From Syngnathus acus (taxonomy: Eukaryota > Chordata > Actinopteri > Syngnathiformes > Syngnathidae): 64,000 bases of DNA. Every line of letters begins with the position of its first letter. The first letter of the stretch is position 1. Where the stretch lies: assembly GCF_901709675.1 (NCBI RefSeq), contig NC_051091.1, positions 10,572,967 through 10,636,966 of the forward strand. The letters are read 5' to 3'. A program made the position numbers and the translations under genes. Of this stretch, positions 59,801-64,000 are shown in pieces. The notes beneath the pieces are model-generated. The model was not told where the DNA came from and searched no databases. It saw only the letters and a program-made list of their open reading frames with translations.

Positions 59801-62800
59801 GCATGGAGATAAAGATTGATGACTTGCCGTAAAACAACACAAAACTGTCCGGGTCAGATGTTGAACAAATGTGCGATATTATGGTCCTGCCGTGAAGAGC
59901 TTCACTGACTATCCTCCTGAGGCTCAAGCTGATGCACTTCAGCCATTTACTGAACGGACTGAAAACGATAAAACACAAATACAATACTCTCAGAGGAGCT
60001 GCTGTTGGCCACAGCTCACACGCAGATACTCACATCACGCGGCAGGCCATCAGGCTCCGCCTCTTAAAGGCACATTTCATACGTAGATACTACAATGTAT
60101 TTTCTGAATTTTATTAAGTTTAAAGGGGTAAAACTATTTTCAAGTGGTTTTTTTTTCCATAGCATGGCTTTTGAACAATTGTATTTGGGTTCACAGTATG
60201 AGGAAAAAGTTGCCTCAACTTAACTCCAAATACTTTTAATACAATACACCGGAGAAAGACTTTTTCCTTGTTGTTGTTTTCCCACCCGCTAAAAGATAAC
60301 CGCGGGAGGTTCTTCATGGCGAAAATTGTCTTTCAAAGTGTCGCGTTTATCGCCGATCTAGTCGCCGTCGCGCAAAGTCGCTATCTACTGCGCATCGGGA
60401 CCGTCCCCTTCACTCGGCACCCCCTTTGGGATGACGTGCCTTCGCCGGTGATGCCGTTGTCCCCAAAATGCAAATTGAGGAAGTTGTTAGTTATTTGATG
60501 TTGCTGCACCCCCAACCGCCATCCGCCGCCTCCCCAACTCCACCCCCCCGAAACATCCCACAGTGTTGTGCGCTTGAATCACATGCAGTCCCGAGGACAG
60601 GCAGGCCTGTTTATATGCAGGCCTGGAGCAGCAGAGACAGCACAGAGACAGATGCATGTCACAGATAGCAGATCCCATCGCTTATCTGGGGCCGTGTGCA
60701 TAATTAGGCCTTTTGATATTCAACCCCCCCATGACTGACAAAAAGTATAATTGCGCTATCATGCACGACAAAAGGTAGGCACAAAAATAAACAAGTCAAC
60801 ATAAAAAGGGGGAGAAAAGACGCCGTGTTATTTTTGTCCTGTGGGATACAAGGGAGGGGAAGTAAACAGCATTTTCAGCTAAATCTGCTGTCAGTCACAG
60901 TCAACTAGTGTGATTCCGAGCTCACAGGCTGGTCCTGTGAATGCCTGCAACACACACACACGCACGCGCACACACACAGAGCGCAAGGCCTCGTCGTAAT
61001 TATGCTGGAACTAATATGCTTTTCAAAATGAGCCATTATGAGCTAATGCCGCGCTGCCAAAGCCCTGTCTGTTTTTGTCCCCACGTCTCGGATAGCACGC
61101 TAAAGGTGCGGCTGATATACCAAGAACATGGCGGCTTGGCTGGTCTAGTTTTTTTTTTTTTTTTTTTAAATTCACGACTGTATTAGAGATGAAGCACCTG
61201 GCAGAAGCTTGTTGTTGTCATCCATGTATTCAGCAGGTTTCTCCAGTTTTTTTTCCCTCTGAACTCGCCATAACCGAATTTGAACCCCAAAACTCTTCAC
61301 CTGCACAAAGAGGCGTTGTTGAGTAAAAAAAAAAAAAAAAATCAGACTTTACAAAAATAATAATGTTGAGTTTTGACTGACACTGTTAGGGAAGCGCACT
61401 GCATCATACTGAGAGCTGTTTCTAATATTGTGGTGGAGGAGTCGAAGGGTGTGTTGGAATTGTGGGTGATGAGGATCCCATCTGGAGTGTGAGGAGACTG
61501 GAGGGGAATCCGCGGGGAATCCTTTAAAACTCAAGCTCACCTTCAAACTATATGAACTAAGTAAGACCAGTCTTTCAAAAAAGACTCTGTGTCACAATAA
61601 AAATAAACATGGCATTTATTCACCCAAATGTCTGCTGGAATCCCAATTAAGCTAAAAACAATTAATCTTGTATGTCGATCTAATTTTATTTTTGCCTGAA
61701 GTTCTGTACATTATCCTTTTAAAAATGCTTTGCTGGACCTTTTCCTACTGCAACCGGTAAACAAGACCTAATAGTTACGCTCAATGTAATGTAGCCAAAT
61801 TCCTTAAGTGAACAAAGTTTAAATTACTTTATGTGGATCGTGGGATAAAGTCCAGAGATCCCAATCGGAATCGCTGTTCACAGTTCTTCATGGAAGTTCG
61901 AAGCCATGCAACACTGGCGTGAAGAACTTCTTGGAATGAGTTCTTATACTTCACAAGTCTTTAAGAGAAATAACTAACAAGGTACTTCCCCTATCCTGAT
62001 AAAAAAATGTAGCTTTAACTCATTCTCCATCTTAATCAAGCACTTAGCCAAACAAAAGCTCTGACCAGGATTTTAAATCAATGTTTGGCGGAGGTTGGGG
62101 GTCGGGTAAACCTTCAGGGGGCCCCCCTGGAGAAGAACGCTCTGCGGTAATCTTGCCCACTGGATGGCGCATAATTAGATTCTAATTGGACTTTATGTAA
62201 GTAACGACAGACGCGAGAGAGGTTTATCAATATCCCATGAACCCTTCGAGCGGTGGTATTATGCGGAGGTCTAATCAGTATGTACCTTTTTGTTTCCGAG
62301 CGGACTATTAACGGATCGGTCTCGAGCCGCCTGTGGGAATGTTGTTTGCCCGTTTAGGTGATTATTACCACTGGCGAATGAGGTAAACAAAACAAAAGAC
62401 ATGATTTTTAAATGTGGTCATTAGTTGCTAAACACACTAAAATTGTGCCTGCAGTCTTCCTGAAGTAACAGCAGCTTCGCAAAAAAACAAAAGCTACGTA
62501 GTCACAAAATTCCAAGAAATGTTGTTTTCCAGATAAAAACACCAAACTGAACAAAACTGCCCAAGTGATTTTCAAAGAAAGATAATTGGGTCAATGGAAT
62601 TTTTTGGGCTGGAAATTCCATTCTTACTTTCTTTCACATGCAGTCCCAGCTGGATGCTCCATGCCTGGCGTGTAGCATGTTCCCGTTCGCCCGTCCTCAT
62701 TACAGGCAGGCCTGTTGACCTTGTGCTTGTGCTTCATGTTTAAGAGCAGATGTGTTGGCTCTGAAGGGCTTAATGGAGAGCCGGCGTACATGCTATCAGC

Positions 62801-64000
62801 TGTCCAGGGTTATCAGTCATTAGCCCGGTGGCGGGCTGAATGTGACACCGGGGGCCGCGGTAGGGTCCTCGCAAAGTACAGTCGTAAAGGACAAAGGAAA
62901 AGACGATCGTGGAAGGAGACTTGGGCGTCCCCTCGAGTCCGCATCGACCGCGTATCCCCCCCGGTAGGATGGCGGGGGTGACTTTGGAAAGCTACCCGGG
63001 CTCGGTCTCAAGTGTCGTCACGGCAACTTAGCCGGCCGACGGATGTACGCATCCTCATGAAAACCAACAATAGGATACGTGGTGTATGTACATATCCAAC
63101 TTTTGTATGTTCAAGGGCGGCGCGCGTTCCAAGAATCAATCTTTTATTAAAACGGATAAGACTGAAGAATTGATTTAATGAATGCGTCCTCATGTCCGGC
63201 GGCCACGTTGTAATCCGCAGAGAATCGTCGAGCGCGAGCTCAGGGGGGACAAAAAAAATGTTGGTGGAGTGGCCTGTGATGATAGTCTCTATATAATCCC
63301 CTAATTCCTTGTTTAATTAAACTCTGGAGTCGGCCTTGAGACTTTGCCAGCTCTGTTGCTCTTTTGTTCTCACAGTTGTTATTCGGAGAGTATTCTTTTG
63401 TCCACTTCTGCTAAAAGATGCAGCCGGAGAGCACTGTAAACGGAAACAACGGCTAAGGTGACCATTCCGTCTTTGATTGGAGCCGAATGGTGTCACGAGC
63501 GAGAATCTGGCGGCTCTTGCACATCTTCCCCCTTTTATTTTCCCTCTCCCACACTTTTCTGGACTGCGCGTGATGCAATCCAACAAGGCCTGCAGCAACA
63601 CTGGCACGTCAGCGCCGCCTTGTCACTGTCTCAATGAGGAAATTATGAAAATAAGAATTTTGTGACATGAAATGAAAGGGGCCATGTAGTCTGAATAGAC
63701 GTGCAGAGGAGGTGAAAATGATGCAATTTTCTAAATTCTGTTTTAATGGTAATGCGCGATGGTAATGCGCGTTTTGCTGTCAGAAAACGTCCCTGTCGGG
63801 CCCGGATTGTGCGGCTTTCTGCCGTATCTCCGTTCCTCGAGCAAAAAGTCGGCTTAGCTGAATGCCTGAAAAGTTGTGTAAAATGTGTTCTAATTCACTT
63901 AATGACAGCAGACGCAAACACAAGCGTCAGGCTGAATGGCTTTGCCGCCATATTGTGCTGCGTGTTAACACACACACAAACGCGATGCGGCTGTGTTTAA
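44373..64000 (+). CDS. pax7: pax7, exons 1-4 (paired domain and octapeptide); gene continues past right edge
   Basis: Pax7 is a paired-box/homeobox transcription factor that specifies muscle stem cells, dorsal neural tube and neural-crest pigment lineages. Visible exons: 44373-44457, 45816-46051, 47413-47542 and 47781-47909, giving residues 1-193. They hold the N terminus ([20 protein letters not shown]), the complete paired domain and the octapeptide HSIDGILG at about 184-191. PAX7 rather than PAX3 is indicated by [23 protein letters not shown] and GILGDK. No homeodomain (RTTFTAEQLEELE-type) exon is present to 64000, so the window ends inside intron 4, at least 16 kb long. Splice variants are readable at both ends of exon 3. 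Paralogue a or b is unknown. Confidence 0.97.
44458..45815 (+). other. pax7 intron 1
   Basis: 1358 bases, AT-rich, with a (TA)n run at 44776-44829 and T tracts near 45173-45188. The 45270-45560 part is more complex (CTAATTGTTAATTTGG) and CpG-richer. No coding sequence supported. Confidence 0.8.
44776..44829. repeat. (TA)n microsatellite
   Basis: About 27 TA units, preceded by TTACATACA. Confidence 0.96.
45816..46051 (+). CDS. pax7: pax7 exon 2 (N-terminal paired subdomain)
   Basis: Acceptor CCCACGCAG, donor AGG|GTAAGT. Reads [21 protein letters not shown] through [40 protein letters not shown] and [16 protein letters not shown], residues 29-107. This is the PAI subdomain that makes most DNA contacts; it is essentially identical to human PAX7/PAX3. 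Confidence 0.98.
46052..47412 (+). other. pax7 intron 2
   Basis: 1.36 kb, AT-rich after the first 100 bases. A GT/GC alternating run lies at 46421-46459, and an 11-C tract at about 47382-47392 forms part of the polypyrimidine stretch before the tandem CAGCAG acceptor. Confidence 0.85.
46421..46459. repeat. (GT)n/(GC)n alternating tract
   Basis: GTAAGTGTGTGTGGGTGCGT then GCGCGCGCGTGCGTGTGTC, an alternating purine-pyrimidine run. Confidence 0.85.
47413..47542 (+). CDS. pax7: pax7 exon 3 (paired-domain linker and C-terminal subdomain), alternative ends
   Basis: Reads [40 protein letters not shown] and VPS, residues 108-150, the linker and RED subdomain. The acceptor is a tandem CAGCAG (47410-47415). 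Using the first AG includes Gln108; using the second starts at 47416 and removes it. The donor is also doubled: TCAG|GTGAGG after 47542, or CTG|GTAAGC after 47557. The latter adds exactly 15 nt and inserts GEASS after Ser150. Both choices preserve frame into exon 4. Q-plus/minus and short-insert isoforms are known for vertebrate Pax7/Pax3 at these junctions. Confidence 0.97.
47543..47780 (+). other. pax7 intron 3
   Basis: A 238-base intron (223 if the distal donor is used) with a 26-T tract at 47636-47661, far from the acceptor CTTCTTGTCATTAG. Confidence 0.9.
47781..47909 (+). CDS. pax7: pax7 exon 4 (octapeptide exon)
   Basis: Acceptor GTCATTAG, donor AAAT|GTAAGT. Reads [33 protein letters not shown] and [10 protein letters not shown], residues 151-193. 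It ends the paired domain, then an acidic/basic linker, then the octapeptide, a Groucho-type corepressor contact in Pax proteins. A Cys in the acidic linker (DDCDKK) differs from the human EADKK. Confidence 0.97.
48715..48757 (+). repeat. TGGA-repeat tail of the SINE family
   Basis: GAGAAGCGGTTGATGGATGG followed by ATGAATGGATGGATG matches the 3' tail of the element at 23965 (CTAAGCGGTTCAGAAAATGGATGG). The body is missing. Confidence 0.65.
49213..49236. repeat. (TAA)n microsatellite
   Basis: Seven ATA/TAA units in AACTATAATAATAATAATAA. Confidence 0.9.
49870..50110 (+). promoter_or_regulatory. GC-rich block with TATA-like box inside pax7 intron 4
   Basis: GGCGGCGCGCGGCGCGGCGA (about 49878) is followed by CCCCTTATATGAGCAGAG and a pyrimidine-rich stretch. 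Such a CpG-dense spot is isolated in AT-rich intron DNA and could be an enhancer or internal promoter. Downstream sits a small open frame (50189-50380). Confidence 0.3.
50622..50692. repeat. (ATT)n/(AGT)n microsatellite
   Basis: ATT units, then four AGT units, then about ten ATT units. This produces an Ile-rich frame on the minus strand that is not a gene. Confidence 0.93.
51780..51809. repeat. (AAT)n microsatellite
   Basis: Ten AAT units after CACAACG. Confidence 0.94.
52130..52275 (+). mobile_element. degenerate SINE-like element
   Basis: GTGGAGTAGTCAACCCAGAG then GTTGGGTGTTCC and ACCAAGTGTCCTTGAGCAAG follow the pattern of a tRNA-related fish SINE (box-B-like region followed by AAGTGTCCTTGAGCAAGACA). 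Heavily mutated. Confidence 0.5.
53261..53565 (-). mobile_element. degenerate minus-strand copy of the TGGA-tailed SINE
   Basis: Read in reverse it follows the element at 23965: a tail-like CTATCCATCTTCTATAGC, CATTAGGGTCTCGG, GAGCTGGAGCCTAGCCCGGC, CCACACAGGAAGGCCCGAGG, and an inverted B box in AAGATTCGAACCCAG. It is older than the 23965 copy. Confidence 0.7.
54151..54250. repeat. fold-back repeat element
   Basis: The left arm GATTGCATCTCACTGAGATC-CGTTTCTAATATT (54151-54183) is an imperfect inverted copy of AATATTAGAAACAGCTCAGA-GTATGATTCAGTC (54218-54250). A third copy of one arm, GCATCATACTGAGAGCTGTT-TCTAATATT, lies at about 61401-61429, so this is a repeat family. Confidence 0.75.
54251..54800 (+). 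promoter_or_regulatory. candidate conserved enhancer block in pax7 intron 4
   Basis: High-complexity, CpG-containing sequence with TAATTA (CATCTAATTAGGG near 54462), an E-box CAGCTG (near 54368) and AATTAATTAAAG. It is free of recognisable repeats. Inference from composition and gene context only. Confidence 0.3.
57693..57706 (+). promoter_or_regulatory. CTCF-like motif in pax7 intron 4
   Basis: CCGCTAGGAGGCAC fits the CTCF core CCASYAGRKGGCRS with one or two weak positions, in plus orientation, opposite to the motifs in park7. Confidence 0.3.
62100..62400 (+). promoter_or_regulatory. candidate conserved enhancer block with paired TAAT cores
   Basis: Contains ATAATTAGATTCTAATTGGA (about 62169), in which ATTA and TAAT cores face outward with a five-base gap, then CpG-containing unique sequence (GAGCGGACTATTAACGGATC, TCGAGCCGCC). 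It looks unlike the flanking AT-rich DNA. Inference only. Confidence 0.3.

Larger units (their letters stand above)
47910..64000 (+). other. pax7 intron 4 (partial), 16 kb
   Basis: No exon of pax7 or another gene is supported on either strand. AT-rich, repeat-bearing sequence (48.2-53.9 kb) gives way to more complex, non-repetitive blocks at 54.24-54.80, 55.27-55.56, 56.25-57.13, 57.69-58.50, 60.27-60.72, 62.10-62.40 and 62.64-63.35 kb. These are candidate conserved enhancers. Long introns of developmental regulators commonly hold such elements; the assignment here is inference. Confidence 0.6.

Noticed and set aside
47910-64000. Search for the pax7 homeodomain exon (RTTFTAEQLEELEKAFERTH-type peptide).
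   Set aside because: Not found in any frame; the exon must lie beyond the right edge rather than being lost.
1-64000. CRISPR arrays, bacterial operons, rRNA or tRNA genes.
   Set aside because: Repeats are microsatellites and eukaryotic mobile elements; the only tRNA-like sequences are SINE heads.

Overview
The window is animal nuclear DNA, most likely from a ray-finned fish. Coding sequence is split into short exons with GT/AG introns. The genes are vertebrate families (kcnab2, park7/DJ-1, pax7). The interspersed repeats include a tRNA-headed SINE ending in a TGGA-rich tail, which I know from teleost genomes, and many long AT-rich introns and microsatellites are present. I cannot name the species or say which teleost duplicate (a or b) each gene is. 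Most long open frames here are not genes. The real exons were found by reading peptide families across splice sites.

Left part (1-27.3 kb, minus strand): the 5' half of a Kv-channel beta-subunit gene, kcnab2, transcribed leftwards and running off the left edge. Four N-terminal exons are visible: a beta2-type first coding exon (12555-12631), the 42-nt cassette (11261-11302), a 371-nt alternative first coding exon (8126-8496), and an alternative first exon of the MQVS type known from KCNAB1/KCNAB3 (7-218). All four end in the same splice phase, with TAC-AG or TAT-AG, so each can join the shared aldo-keto reductase core, which lies outside the window. Two CpG-dense blocks at 26.4-27.3 kb are the best candidates for the far upstream promoter.

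Middle (28.2-32.3 kb, minus strand): a complete six-exon park7 gene encoding 189 residues, the same length as human DJ-1, with Glu18, Cys46, Cys53, Cys106 and His126 in place. One intron holds an 803-bp terminal-inverted-repeat DNA element; two introns hold CTCF-like motifs.

Right part (32.3-64 kb): about 12 kb of intergenic DNA, then pax7 on the plus strand. Exons 1-4 encode the N terminus, the whole paired domain and the octapeptide. Two conserved-type splice choices can be read directly: a CAGCAG tandem acceptor (one Gln in or out of the paired-domain linker) and tandem donors 15 nt apart (a five-residue GEASS insert). The homeodomain exon is not in the window, so 47.9-64 kb is inside intron 4. 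That intron has several complex, non-repetitive blocks that look like developmental enhancers, plus repeats.

The three genes all map to human 1p36 (KCNAB2, PARK7, PAX7), but there they are megabases apart. Their packing into about 60 kb is a teleost rearrangement of a conserved linkage group. I saw no rRNA, tRNA, CRISPR or complete autonomous transposon gene.
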